From positions 26,520-90,519 of the forward strand of contig LUCM01002447.1 of the NCBI GenBank assembly GCA_008360955.1: DNA of 64,000 bases. Direction: 5' to 3'. The notes beneath the pieces were generated by a model that saw nothing but the letters and a program-made list of their open reading frames with translations, did no database searches and had not been told where the DNA came from. The number at the start of each line of letters is the position of its first letter. Within the stretch, counting starts at the first letter, position 1. This document shows, one piece after another, positions 11,461-24,375 of this stretch. The position numbers and the translations under genes are program-made. The DNA comes from Fasciolopsis buskii (Eukaryota > Platyhelminthes > Trematoda > Plagiorchiida > Fasciolidae).

Positions 11461-12379
11461 TTCGACATGTTAGTACTGTTGGGATAGTCATCAAATCACT
11501 CAAGAAATGAGGGCAACCAAATGATTGCAACGTGCTAAATCAAAGAGAACAGGACATGCAAAGGTTGTTGACTAATCAAGCATAGCGCACCTATTTTGCT
11601 CTGTCTTTTGAACACTTAAAAACAAAATGAACCTATGACGAAACTACGGCTAGCCTACTGCTTTTTGTTTGCGGGTGAACTGGTATATTTTATCGGGGAT
11701 TATATGTGCTACCTGATAACGTAAAACTCTGGTCCAGTGATTTCAAGCCAGTAGATGTGATTGGGTTTGGCTTTAAACGCCTTGACAGGAGAGCCTGAGT
11801 TTTGCATTGTGCAATAAATGTGATCATCGGGTTTCTGCTATCAGGAATAGATTTTACTCTAGTGAAGTTTGGTTGTATGCAGGAATTTGTGATTGCGAAG
11901 GTGCACCGTGTTTAAGAAGCGTGCTAAGGTTATCTGGATCAGCAACAACTGAAGCCCTAAGGATGCTCAAAAGATCCTACATTTCAGCAGAGATAATCGG
12001 GTCTAATAATGAAAGGATGCTTGGACAACATGTAGTCCGGTGGTAGGGAATTTATCTAACGAGGACTGAAAGATTGTAGCGTCCGGCTACTCACTGTCTA
12101 CCCGTTAAATGACAGGGGTTTTCCTGTATACATAACGGTTCTGTTATACGACGGATACATTTGTGTCAAGTGTCCCAAAGAACTGGTTAGCGCAGATGGA
12201 ATTCGTGCGTCTCATTTCAGTTCTTAATGAAAGTCGGTACAAGGACGTTCCATTTCAAAACGAAGACTTTTGAGGAAAAGCATCGATATTCTACCTTGTT
12301 TTAGAGAGTGATTTGCGATCGGTAGGTCAAAAATGTTTAAAAAGTCAGGTAGAAATGTGACTAGTAAGCTGAGGTTCAA
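11460..12379. other. No gene recognised
   Basis: No recognisable domain or shared repeat. Minus-strand sequence at 12060-12380 may be a heavily decayed continuation of the CR1-like element to its right, but no motif is left to show it. Confidence 0.3.
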
Positions 12380-12900
12380 CAGTACCGAAGTGGTCTGGTT
12401 CAGGGGATTTCCTTAGTAGAGTAGCATATCCCAAGGTCGCACTGACGGAACATAGTACGTTTAGGTCGAGAGGAAACGAAGTCCATTCAGAACGTGAATA
12501 GATCTTAGTCAGGATCAGATTGTGATCACTGATATCTAAGTCAGGAACGTTTTTGAGAGAGAACTTTGAAGAAATGCTTGGTCATGTACTCTAAATCGGG
12601 TGATGCTGTTATGGGAGCTTGAGCAATGTATGTTAGGAGTCGATGAAAGGGCCTAACAACTATTAAAGCTGTGGATGGAAAATGAGGTACCAACCGCAAA
12701 AAGTTGCGGAATGAATCTGGGAAATTTATTGGCACTGTCGTCCAATAACATTTTGAAAATGTTTGCAAAACCAATGGGATGCAACAAAAGAAATAGCAAC
12801 AACTCCAAATTTCTTTCGGGAATGTTTACTTTATTGCCTAGAGCAGATGAGATTACTGCGTGAAAGTAAAACAATGGTGGTAAATGCCTGTTCTCCATCA
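12380..12900 (-). mobile_element. CR1-like element, endonuclease remnant
   Basis: On the minus strand, about 12485-12540 reads LDISDHNLILTKIYSRSEW. This contains the SDH motif that ends the apurinic-type endonuclease of non-LTR elements, and it is close to the RSDHCLLLTRPKIYSRS of the CR1-like copy at 50 kb. Two longer minus-strand frames (12541-12774 and 12653-12898) lie immediately 5' and may be the rest of the domain, but I could not match them motif by motif. Frame changes separate the pieces, so it is not functional. It lies head-on against the plus-strand RTE that follows. Confidence 0.4.
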
Positions 12901-14493
12901 GGAATGGAGGTAATCTGAGAGGAATATTTTCAATAAAGGTACAAGGCAGCTGTACCAGGTAGACTTTGTTCGTCCTTCTTCAGCGACGAGGACGAAGTGG
13001 TAACATCGGATTTACCAAACTCTTGGGCTCAGTTTGGACGTGGGAATGGACTAGCATGAGTCGGTGATTGTATCGATTCACAAGAAAAGCGATAGTTCCC
13101 CATGTAAAAATTACAGGGGTTAGTTTGGCACGTATGGAATCCAAACTACTGGTGGACATCATACTCCGCCGTTCACCTACTGTGCGTGAATTGGGACAGC
13201 AAGAAAATCAAGCCAATCTGGTTCGTACTGACCAAATCCCCACTTCGTAACGTGTCAGAATATGGGCACATCTTCCGAAGACTCACGAGTTCTGTCTTTC
13301 TTAATTTGAAAACGACATTCTACCCAATCGCTCCTGCAATTTTGTGGTGATGCTACTCATTGAAGGGTGTGCCTGAGAAATCCATTCCACTTAGTGAATC
13401 CTCGCAACAGAACAGCCGAAGCCGAATTCGTGCTTACGGCGATCATTCACCCGGAAGAATTGGTGTTCGTCCGGGTAGCCCTCTTTCGGCTTTTCTTTCC
13501 ATTCATTTGTTCGAGCTAGTTATGGAGACACCCCTATCCTTATGTGAGAACGATGCCATTGTTATTTGTTCAGACAGGAAATCATGTGGTTTAGAATACG
13601 CGGATGACTTTGTGTTGCTGAGTGAAGACCCGAGTAAGTTGCAAGTTTTGTTGATCGTCAGAACGGTAGTGTAAGTATGTTTTGTATGCGTTTTGCAGTT
13701 TCTAAGTGTGAAGTGTCGTTACAGGACTGGATTAGTTCGAAAGTGAGCCTTATTCTCGTAGAAGAATGGAGTGATATGGACAGATTCAGTCACTTGGGCA
13801 GTTGTACCTCAACTAATGGTCATGCTTCGGACGGAACGTCTTGTCGAGGACAGAAGTCTCGATTGTAATCCACCAGTTTGAAGCTTTTGTGGCGTCCGTG
13901 TGATATCTGGTTGCCACAAGAAGCATGAGTTAGCATTGCAGCAGGTCGATTCTGTTATACGGCTCAGATTCCTGGCCATTGACGACAGAAGACATGCGGA
14001 CAATTTTGGCATTTGAACATCGTGGTCATTTCACAACTGGCAGAATATTGTTGGTAACTCAGAGGTCAAGCGTAAGGTACTGACTGCTAGGGTTCAATTT
14101 TTAGAAGATACACTGAGTATAAATGGATTGAGGTGGTTAGGACGCTGCAAGCATGCTTACAGGCAGACAGCTTCATTGTACGCTGTTCTGCGAGGCAGGC
14201 AGAAGTTGGAAGGGAGGCGGAGATTGCGAGTCGACGGCGCGGTGTGAAAACCTCAACCCGCCGGCTGGCCCTTATTGGCACAATTGGATAACCGGGTTTG
14301 GGCCCAAGAGATCCCCCGTAGCGATGGTTGGAGTCAATAAGTGGTGTAGTTGAATGCTACAGCCAGTGGCGTTGTGGCATTCGAAAACCTTTTCTCTTCA
14401 ATGAAGTTGTTCAACTTATTACCTTGTAATTGATATTCCACTACTTCTCTTATTCACTTAGGCTAGATGGTGCTGTGAGGTAGAAACCAAAGC
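12900..14493 (+). mobile_element. RTE-type retrotransposon copy A, reverse transcriptase to 3' end
   Basis: Plus-strand fragments in order are GSVWTWEWTSM (about 13030), VIVSIHKKSDSSPCKNYRG at 13065-13120, GVSLARMESKLLVDIILRRS, RELGQQENQANLV, KGVPEKSIPL, SRIRAYGDHSP, RIGVRPGSPLSAF (family consensus GVRQGCPLSPF), and LEYADDFVLLSEDP with an intact YADD at 13597-13608. Then come FAVSKCEVSLQDWISSKVS, a connection region, NIVGNSEVKRKVLTARVQF (about 14043-14100), SINGLRWLG, and the 3' tail GGTGCTGTGAGGTAGAAACC near 14470. The element encodes a reverse transcriptase for target-primed insertion. Stops, frameshifts and loss of the GCP triad show it is dead. The endonuclease is absent. Part of it (13229-13673) is identical to copy B. 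Confidence 0.8.
13229..13673 (+). repeat. 445-bp block identical to 22280-22724
   Basis: By eye the two blocks agree at every base with a constant offset of 9051. Agreement falls to about 94% over the next 140 bases, then to roughly two thirds. To the left it collapses within a few bases. The block includes shared lesions: an in-frame TGA within the ILW region and the altered RPGSP motif. Confidence 0.85.
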
Positions 14494-17400
14494 AAAAAGA
14501 TATGGGTGCAGCGATTATAGTCGCAAAAACTGAAATTCACTGAAGATGGATCTATTAAATTGAACAATCTTTAACATTTGGCTTTGAGTACTAAAAGCAC
14601 AAAATCCTGGTGCTTCCAAACTTGGAACCAGTCTTGTCCTGTAATATGATAGATGTGTTCCTCCTACAAACCAGTCGGCTGATGACGCTGCAAATCAGTA
14701 CCTCTTGGTGTGGGTAATATCAAGCTCCATACAACTTCTCATTGTCTTATGCAGCTCAATCATCTTAGATTAAAATATCGTAACGTTTGCTGGTAGCTGT
14801 TACTCGCACTTCCTAACAACTATAATAATGCGGTGATGTATTGCAAATGAATACTGTCTGAGTGAATTTCTGAGACGTTAGTAGACAATGCCTATTTTCT
14901 TGCGCCGAATAGCGAAGATGACGTCTGCTCTGCTTCGGTTACAAATACTCAGTCGATACCATCTCGCGGCCGCTGCCTCCAGTTCTGACTAACTCTAGTG
15001 AGGAAGACCAAGTTCATTTATTAATCAAAATCAAATAGTTTATATTAGTCTTCCATGATCAATAGCCACTCATCGGTTCTTCTGACAAACAATTCCGCCC
15101 CTCGGTATTCCTCTAATTTTTTATGCGGCGTTTCCGCTCAAATTATCGACTGGCAAAATCAGCGCGGTGTGACCATAGCTGTGTTGATTTTTGACCCTGG
15201 TAATGGCTATGATGAGCCAATACCAGCTACTCTTACGATGCTCATTTGAGTCGGTTCCCTGTATCCTTCCGATTCGCTTGCTCTCTATTTGGAAAACTAG
15301 CATACTTTCCTACTCATGTACGCTTACAAAACAAACTTTCAATCTTGCCATCATACTTTCTCCTCATCTACATCTTCAGTAACGGAAGAGAACTGTCATT
15401 CAGATTCCATGACGATGCAGATCGCTTATTGGATGTTGGTAAAAAAAGCTTCGTAAATTCTAAATTTCAGTTTTTGTATCAGAAGCGACACACGTATCTG
15501 CCGTGTATCCATGTACACTTACAAAACTGAAGTTGTACTTTCTTACCACCCCCGCTGGAGCTTGGATAGCAGCGTCTAGACGAGAAGTGACCCGAGGAAT
15601 GAATTTATCAGAACGCCCTTTCTGTTTCAATAATAAATTTGGCTTAAAGAGTAGTTGCACATTCAGAATGCTTCTCAAAATTTACTCTTTCATTGTTGAC
15701 ACTGGAATCTTGATTTGCAAGTTGCTCCGGGTTATGACTGGAAAAGCAATTTGGTGTTTCAAATGGCGACATCTTGATGAATGGTTATTCAACATCTGAT
15801 GGTGCCATAATTTTTATTGATAGGTCCCCATTTCCAACTAATTCGATGAAAGCAGTCGGATATTTTCTCCCATCTATGAATGTGGATTTTTGCAGAGTCC
15901 TCAGTAGTTTGGTGATTCATTCAGTCGTGGTAGGATAAGCCGTTATTCCTATCATCTACTATTCTCAAAGATGACTGTCGTTGTGAGCCACGTGAAAGAA
16001 ACTTGTCACAAAGAGTTTTAGGTATGGACTACTTCGCTTTCAGTTTTATTAAAATATCTGTCACTTTGGTCTCCGCCTGTTGCATCTTATTGCACTCTTC
16101 TGACCTGCAGCGAAATATGCTGTCACCAGATAGGATTTTTCCAATAGTTTTTTTTGTTGTACTTCGATCGATTCGCTGTCACCCATCCTGCTCCCGAGAA
16201 CGGTACAACCAACCCATGAGTGGTGCTTTTACCGTTCGTGATTCTAAAATCCATATCCAAAATTTGTCAAGAATTTTAACAACTCTGACTCAGTAGCGCG
16301 TTTCACCATGGAAGCTGAAAGTGATGGGTATATTTCAGTTCTAGAGGTGTGGTTGAAGATAAAGGGGATAGCTGCATTAAAAGAAACGTGTTCTGTAGCC
16401 ACTACTTGGCACATAAATGACGAGCCGCACCGGGGGAGATTATTTGGGAAATTCAGAACATATTTTGGCTTTTGTTCCAAAAGTTCATCCGGAATCGCTA
16501 TGTTCTTCGTCTTAGAGTTCTGTTCTTATAGAATTTAAACAGTCATTTAGTTGCATGTCTATCTTCGTATCTCACTTCTCACTCTCATTCCCAGGTGTGC
16601 TTGAAAACTGGTTTAAGGTAGATAACATGCACGTGATGCATTTTAGACAAACATACCGCGTCAAATCGACGTCGGACTGATACATGTAGATGCTACATGT
16701 GCCACAACATATGACATGTATATTAAGAAGAAAGCCTAACGTGTATGAAATTTGTTTGCCGTTATATTCTGAGACAAGTGGTTCTATTTTGTTCGATGCT
16801 TCCCAGTATTAGGTGGTTCATTTCCAAAGTTCACGGACTCAAATGGCATATGTCCGAGAATGACCATTAGTTACCCAAATAGCAGTGTTATATGAATTCT
16901 AAAAGCCCGAAAATGCCATCAGACGACATGCTAGTGGACCGTGAATAGATCATTTTAAGGTTTTAGGTTTCGCAAATGTGGAATGTCTAGCGCGAGATAT
17001 CTGGTTAACAGTCATGTTAAATCCATATTCCCCGGATAGCTCGGCTCATCCGTACGGCCCCAAAATTGGTGTTACGGATGATTGCGTTTACGCAGTGACG
17101 TTTCCTGTGTATAAATGAGACATGTTTGGTAAATCATAAAAATAACGGGGTTTTTTGTAGACAGTAACCGGGCCAAGTAATCTAGAAAAATTAACAACTG
17201 GCCATGATTTCGTTCTTTGACGTTGAGCTTCATCACTTCCCTGGATACGAGTATTTACCTTTACGTAGTCATACATGATCGGACAGATAAATTTTTATTT
17301 AGTATCTATCTGTTTGATACGAATAACAAATGGGTTTTGTTTTTCGACGATTTTTTATCATCCGATAATATGGAATAAAAGTTTGACGAAGTGTGTTTAT

Positions 17401-19159
17401 TGGATGTTCTCGGCGAAACTTGTCAACTCGTATTTCATGAACAGCTATAGAAAGTGTACATAGGCCAATCTATTTGAAATTTCATAGAAGTGACAGTTTA
17501 AACAAGTTATTTAATTTCACATCAATTAAAATACATGATGGAGTCAAATTTTCAATGATTATCAAAATTCCATCTTCGTCAGCTACCTTTGAAGAGATAA
17601 TGACAACTTTCCTTAGACCTACTCAAAGCAGTACACCTTAAATCAAATTGGAGAATGGATACTGTTAAATACAGACACGAAACAATCGAACCATGTCTAC
17701 CGTGTTGTGAGTGAACAGTGTTAAACCAACACGCTTTATTGGTAACTTTTCAGTCATAAGGTCCATCAAGACGGTAGCTCAGCATTTACTCATGTGATTT
17801 TCCTAGATGCGTCCAAATCCATCTTCGTGGAGATAATAGAAGTTAGCTTCGCAACGTCCTTCTGAGGACAGAAAGTAAATTTTCGGTATGTTAACACAGA
17901 AACTTGTAAGAGCAAATATTATAAATTCTTACTTTAAAATCACCTTAGTTTCAGAGATTCAAAAATGGTGAACAATATGCAATCGTTTGTTTGTTCCAAA
18001 GCTAATAAAACTCCGTTTATATACTGTACCCTGTGCTATTCTTCACCGTTTTTAGTTCTCGAAAGTAACTTTCGAAGTGGTAGTCGAAAAAGGTTTTGTA
18101 TGGTAATCGCGAATTTCATACTAACTGAAGCCCCACTGATTCGAATTTATTGCTATAACCGGCTGTAAATGATCACAGTTCAACTCGTCAAGCCAGCAGG
18201 ATACTGCAACGTTTTGGCCAAATACCGAAGTACAGCTTGAAGGTTTCTCCGGGAACTCATCACTTTGTGAACCATGACACACCATACACCCATCGACAAA
18301 ACAAGTCGACCATCCAAAATAAATTCATGCACTTCAAATCTGCACTATTATGACACAAGTTCGATAGATGCTTCGTATCGACAATACTTAAAGATCATAT
18401 TAATTAGTCTTTTTCTGCGGAAAGAAACGTTTATCTGACGTTTCCTGCTGCTGGTTCGAGGGTAACGAGTCTTTCTGTCCCCTTCTGGTTGAATTTAGAA
18501 CAGCATCGTTTTCACATTTTGGACTGATGAAGTTTTTCCCCAGAGCTACATTCTTCCTAACGAATCTCCGTAAAATGGCTTAAAGCAGTGGTCTTATATG
18601 ATACGGAGCACTGGAAAAAGCTTATACCAAACTGCAAAAATCCGAAAACGCTTACATTTAAATTTTGCCTTAAATTGAACCGCCGTACAAAATAAGTTTT
18701 GCTTGCGTAAATGCAAAAAAATGACAATTTAACAGCGCGCGACCAAATTACTTCAATCAAAAAGTTTACGTTGATATTGACATGGAAGTTCTCGATACTG
18801 CAACTTTTAGTTTCATCCACTAAGAATTAAAAAATAAACCGGTCTCGCCCTGTAATTTTCCACTTCAAAAATTTTTTGGTTAGCTCATCGGAGCATAATT
18901 TTGATTGCATTAGTGAGTTAAGGAATAACTTATAAAAAATAATGGACGTAAATAGCCATTGCGATTATAATCGTGGATAAATCTTCCAGTCTTATCTCCT
19001 AAGTCATGGTTTTCGATGTTCGCATTAATCGATCTAATTGATGTTAAAATCACATCATATGTTGAATATGCGCAGACTATGGTTAGCTTCATTCTGTACT
19101 TGAAAACAAGCAGTGAAAGAATAACGGCAGAGAACAAGCTAAGAGCTTCGATATTTGAA
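14494..19159. other. No gene recognised
   Basis: Many open frames of 60-98 codons on both strands, none with a domain I recognise. At about 17790-17860 a short plus-strand run HVIFLDASKSIFVE recalls a reverse transcriptase motif A, but nothing around it supports an element. An 8-bp perfect hairpin, ACATGTAG and CTACATGT, lies near 16684-16702. Confidence 0.4.
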
Positions 19160-19204
19160 GTATATATATATTTATATGTATATATATAATATATATATAT
19201 ATAA
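19160..19204. repeat. Interrupted (AT)n microsatellite
   Basis: TA/AT repeat with a few interruptions (TTTATATGTA, TAATATA). Confidence 0.9.
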
Positions 19205-20559
19205 ATTAGAGAAAACTGAATCAAGTATTCTGCACTAAAATGGAACCGTAGTGCAAGTATCAACAAAGATCGAGCCTAGTTCTTTTTGTGAATAAAACTG
19301 ATCTAGTCTTATTAACAGTGCCCTTTAGAAGTATATTATCGGGCTCCGAATCTCTGGCACCGGATGTAAATTGTTTGTTAAAAAGTGAAATCTGTCAAGT
19401 TAGGTCACGAAAAGTGAAAGCATGTGCGCTCGTGTTTGCGGCCGTGAATGTCTGTCTAAAGTAGCACAACGTGTAAGGCTTTGAACGGGAGTATGAAGTC
19501 AGTGCGAAAGTCGTACGCTACATTGAACACCAAGCGATTCCAGACAGGGGCTCATAATAATTTAGTGAAAAATTGCTCAAGACGCCTACTATTATTGCTA
19601 CTGATTTCATCGAATGTGGAGGTAGTATCGTTTCCTACATGGGGTTTTCTCCATTCCCTAACTCGCTGTGATGTCTTGATATGCACACCTCAAAAGCCTC
19701 GGAGCAAAGCATTTGATAGCAGCATCTGTCAAAAGATCCGCATAAGTCGCGTATATCGGTATTGAGGAAATTAGGAGTTTAGCCCTTCTGTCAAATATTT
19801 CGGGTAAAAAGGACACAGCCATCCGCATTTATGATCTGTAGTTGAAAGTCAAGTGTTCCGCACGTGCAAAATTGATTTGCGGACTAACTCCGCGTAGGTC
19901 ATTTGACTGATTACAACGGGCAGCTTTGCATAAACAACGGTCTGCTTCGGTATCGAATGAACGAGAGGCTGACAATCAAATGAACCAGGAACTACAAGTG
20001 GGGAACCATGTAAGGAAGCAAAAAGTCAAATGTGATGATTTCATTTTTTTTGATGCTTTCAGTTGTCGATACAGTTAATCTATTTTACTGTACAATCCCG
20101 GGGTGTAGTTCCCAAAGAGCCGTCAACTGAGTTTAATTCGGAGCTGCATGTTGGATATGAAGTGACCCTGGTCTCATAAAGCACGGATCGATCTCTGATC
20201 AAACTAAACGTGAAATTGGCTACATTATCTTGTTGGAATATGCTACTTGATGTAGCCTTTATTCATTATTGAAAGTGTGTAACATCCGATTGGTTGTATA
20301 CATTCCCTTGAATCAGAGGCTCCGGTAGGAGTTCCCAAAGAAAAACTCATTCTGCGATGCGGCCGGCTGCGAATTATCGATCAACCGAACACCTTCAGCA
20401 TTCTTTAAAAAGAAAAGTTTTCTAATTTTCATTCTTCTGATGTAGGAACCAGGCAAATTGCCGCAAATTCCTGGACGACGGATTTATCTGATGGCAGTAT
20501 TGAGGGAAAGGGAAAAGATAGTTCTTAAGCACTACTTAACCTTAAGTGTTCAGTTCACT
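19205..20559. other. No gene recognised
   Basis: A plus-strand frame at 19481-19765 (94 codons) has no known domain. Nothing else is recognisable before the RTE element begins. Confidence 0.4.
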
Positions 20560-23555
20560 TCGGTGTTTTTAATGTTCGGACACTCACTCAAGTGAAGCAA
20601 TAATCTATCTCAGCTAGAACGCTCAGAACTTTCGAAATTGACGTATTCTGTATCTCTAAAACGTGCATATAATACCCCATTTCTTCGATCACTCTGCGCA
20701 GCTCAGATGTAATCTCACGGTCTTGATTCACTCTACATGCGTCGGGTGGTCCGAATTCAGCGCTCGTGATCAGGCTGGCTTTGGGATCGATCTGCGCATG
20801 TGACCGGAGCGCGCACTGTTAGACTGGATCCCGGTGAACAGCCGTTTATATGCAATTCAGTGGGATGGTCCTGTACGTGTCAATAGCAATCGATTAAGCG
20901 TTGTTGTTTGTTCGTATCTGTGTATGCGCCAACTGATTGCTGCCCTGCAGAGGCAAAAGACAAGCTCTACCAGGAGTTATCTCCGTTACTCCACAGTGTG
21001 CGTCCAACGGACAGTGTGGTCGGTGTTAGTGATTCCAATACATAAGTTGGCTACTTAACGGAGACACGACGGCACATCGGAGGCCGATTTTCTATCCCAG
21101 CAGGTCGCACCGGCAACGGAGGTACTTTTATCCAATTTTTTCTGACTACAGGCTGTCTCTGGCGAACAGTACTTTTGGTCTTCACAAGCTACGCCGGCTC
21201 ACCTTATGCCTCCTTCGGCTTCACAAAGTTGGACTCAGATCGCCACCAGCGGCGTGCATCAGTCGAGGATTGTCAGTCATTCCGCTCCATATTTGTGGAT
21301 TCAGATCATGATTGGTCCTTGTGCACTTTTATTTGCGCCTAGACTGTAGTCACACCGCTACAAAAACCAAAGGTCCGGCGCCGATGATTCCAGATGGTAA
21401 TCGCCGAATTTAGTTGCATTTGAAGATTCCAATGGAGTTGTCTCCAGAACGAAATACCCAAGATCCACACAAGCAGTGGAAGCAGATCAAGGAAGCCCTG
21501 TTCTCTGTGGCAATCGCCACGAAGGACTCGTTGCCCCATGAACCTCAGAATCGATGGTCAACCTTGGTTTCATTTGTTCTGTTAGAAATCCGCATATCCG
21601 CCCTCGCGAATGCGAAACAAAATGAGACTTATAGATCCCTGAGCAGTCAACAAACCAGGAGTTTGAGAAATGACCGGAACCAGTTGTGGATAGGAATGTG
21701 TAGGGAAATGGAAAAGGTTGCGGACATCAAAAATAGTAGCTACCTTTGCCGATTGATTAAGAAGGCTGGCCCATGGATGCCCAGCGTAAGAAGCAATTAA
21801 AGAATTCGACTGCACACTGGTTCACCCTCAGGAGTATTGATTGGCAAGTTGGACAGAACACTTTATGGAGAAATTTAGCTGGCCCACGGCCATAGTGGAC
21901 CTTCTATTTATGCCTGCAAGTGGATACCAGCTCTGCAATCTATATGGAGATGATGGAGGAGATGGGTTTTCTTAAAAGGTATAGGACAGCTGGATGAGGT
22001 GGGCTGCCGCAATTTTTCTTCGATGGTGGTGGCGAAATATAAACACTGGAGTTATCGTAAACACTGGGATCAATATGGGAAAAGGAGAGATTCCTAAGGA
22101 CTGAGATCAATTGGTGATTGTAAGGATCTAAAACAAGGGTGAACCGCCCTAATGTAAAAGAACAGAACACTCAGTTTAGGAAGCGTCGCGTCCACTCAAC
22201 CCCTCCGTTAATTATCTAAAACCTGCAAGAGGTTTATGCTCAAGAACGAAGCTGGTTTTCTTCCCGAATTTGGTTGTATTGACCAAATCCCCACTTCGTA
22301 ACGTGTCAGAATATGGGCACATCTTCCGAAGACTCACGAGTTCTGTCTTTCTTAATTTGAAAACGACATTCTACCCAATCGCTCCTGCAATTTTGTGGTG
22401 ATGCTACTCATTGAAGGGTGTGCCTGAGAAATCCATTCCACTTAGTGAATCCTCGCAACAGAACAGCCGAAGCCGAATTCGTGCTTACGGCGATCATTCA
22501 CCCGGAAGAATTGGTGTTCGTCCGGGTAGCCCTCTTTCGGCTTTTCTTTCCATTCATTTGTTCGAGCTAGTTATGGAGACACCCCTATCCTTATGTGAGA
22601 ACGATGCCATTGTTATTTGTTCAGACAGGAAATCATGTGGTTTAGAATACGCGGATGACTTTGTGTTGCTGAGTGAAGACCCGAGTAAGTTGCAAGTTTT
22701 GTTGATCGTCAGAACGGTAGTGTAAATATGTTTTGTATGCGTTTTGCAGTTTCTAAGTGTGAAATGTTGTTACAGGACTGGATTAGTTCGAAAGTGAGCC
22801 TTATTCTCGTAGAAGAATGGAGTGATATGGACAGATTTAGTCACTTGGGTAGTTGTACCCCAACTAGTGGTCACATATCGAACGAGGTGTCTTCTTGCAT
22901 GCAGAAATCTTGTTTGTTATCTTGTTTGATGCAACTTTGACGTCGGCGCGACATCCGGTTATCGGTTAGATTTTGAGTACACGCAGCGGAAGTTGGATTG
23001 TTACTCAATGGTTCAAAAAACCTGGTCGCTGAGGGCAAAAGATCTGCGAAGGCCTTCGGAGTTTGAACAGTTTTCTTCGCAGTATCGTCAGATTATGGGG
23101 ATAATTTGTGAATAACTCGGAAGTAGGGCGTAAGGTACTGAGTCCATGTCGTCAGTCTGCAGAACAACTACTAAGTCAGAATAGGTTAAGTTGGTTGGAA
23201 CATGTTTTTGCGTGTGCCTTCAAAGCGACAGGCTCGTTCTATACTGTTTTGAGGATGGGGTAGTTAATGGTTGGCGAGGGGATACAAGTGGCAGATCGAT
23301 GATATAGTAAGTTAGTATGAGCACTTTAACCAGTGGACTAAGACGTGTAGGTCCAGGTGGACTTCCGGATTGGGGTTCGCAAAATTGGGGACAATGGGTG
23401 ATATGGCTCCGCGTTGTAGTTAATGGTGTTCTTGCATTGAAAACCAATCTTCTGTATAGCTTTTGGTCTACTTTTCGATTGTGAATCTTCACTATTCGTC
23501 TTATCCTTTTGAACAGATGGTGCTGTGAAGCAACAATCAAAACCAATCCACTTTG
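20560..23555 (+). mobile_element. RTE-type retrotransposon copy B, near full length
   Basis: This is the most complete RTE here, about 3.0 kb. In order: endonuclease start NVRTLTQVK (about 20570); late endonuclease at 21190-21350; linker LHLKIPMELSPERNTQDPHK (about 21412-21470), QIKEALFSVAIATKDSLP, LRNDRNQLWIGMCREMEKVA and YLCRLIKKAGP; LASWTEHFMEKFSWP (about 21840); a decayed LKRYRTAG and GSIWEKERF; NEAGFLPEFGCIDQI (about 22240-22285); KGVPEKSIPL; and LEYADDFVLL with YADD at 22648-22659. A connection domain and the 3' tail GGTGCTGTGAAGCAACAATC near 23520 follow. Family members encode one protein with an endonuclease and a reverse transcriptase. Many stops and frameshifts make this copy inactive. 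Its 445-bp core is identical to copy A while its flanks are not. Confidence 0.85.
22280..22724 (+). repeat. 445-bp block identical to 13229-13673
   Basis: Partner of the block in copy A, in direct orientation 9051 bases downstream. Copy B keeps the sequence left of the block (GFLPEFGCIDQI), which in copy A is shortened to NLVRTDQI, so the two copies are separate elements outside the block. Confidence 0.85.
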
Positions 23556-24199
23556 CTGGGAGGTTAGTGTTTGTAAACATTGAGCTGCAGTGTGCGTTTC
23601 TAGTTCACATCAGAACATGGGCAGAAAAATAATCACCGATCAGTACTGCGTGGGCCGTTCACCGGCTAGCTGAAGCAGTTCCCTCATTTTCTTAAACTGC
23701 GGTAACAGTACAGGCTCACAGATCATTCATCAATTTCGAATTTACTCTGATGACTAAGGAGGAGGAATTCTCGGTTGATATGTTCAGTCTGCAGGATTTT
23801 CAACCAAAAACATAATTTGCTTTGTCTACACGAGTAAGAATTTCATTCCTTCAATTTCTTGCATTCAGTTCGCGATACTCGTTTGTCGTAAGGTGCAAAC
23901 TGGAATCTCAGAACAAGAAAATTTACATAAAAAAGACGGGTTTTCCGCATGGATTACGTTCCTCATACCTTGGAATGGAAATCATTCACGGAATCCGTTT
24001 TGACAGGATTTAGAATTTCGGAGTGATTAATTTTGCTGACGCCAAATTAACTTTATAGAGTGAAGTGTAAACGGCAAACCCAACTTTTAATCCATCGTAC
24101 TCCCTCCCGGAATACATTGGTAGTGGTTTTTGTCTGCTGCCTTTCATCTCACTGGCAATAGGGTAATTTTACTCGGCACGGTCATAAAACCTTGTTTAC
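23556..24199. other. No gene recognised
   Basis: No domain, repeat or splice-bounded exon seen. Confidence 0.4.
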
Positions 24200-24375
24200 T
24201 TGAATTACATACATAAATAAATTTTAGGAACGAGAACGCGGCCATTGGGAAGATACGGAAACGGGTGGCTGACGGGAGAGGTGGGGGTGGGGTGGAAACT
24301 CGAACCAAGAACACTGACACTGGAATGAGATGACAACCACCAGCTGAAAGGAACGTTAGCGTGATAAGTGTTTTC
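24200..24375 (-). repeat. SINE-like element with tRNA-like head
   Basis: Read on the minus strand, GGTTCGAGTTTCC resembles a polymerase III B box with one extra base. The preceding AGCTGGTGGTTGTCATCTC could be the D-arm and anticodon side of a tRNA-like head. The following body is C-rich (CCACCCCACCCCCACC) and ends in an A/T-rich tract with ATTTATTTATG. The SINE at 52265 has a similar order of parts. No functional tRNA is implied. Confidence 0.4.

Noticed and set aside
16684..16702. ACATGTAG/CTACATGT hairpin as a regulatory site
   Set aside because: An 8-bp palindrome is expected by chance in a window of this size, and nothing nearby gives it a role.
17780..17870. HVIFLDASKSIFVE as a reverse transcriptase motif A
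   Set aside because: Isolated, with no neighbouring reverse transcriptase motifs on either side.
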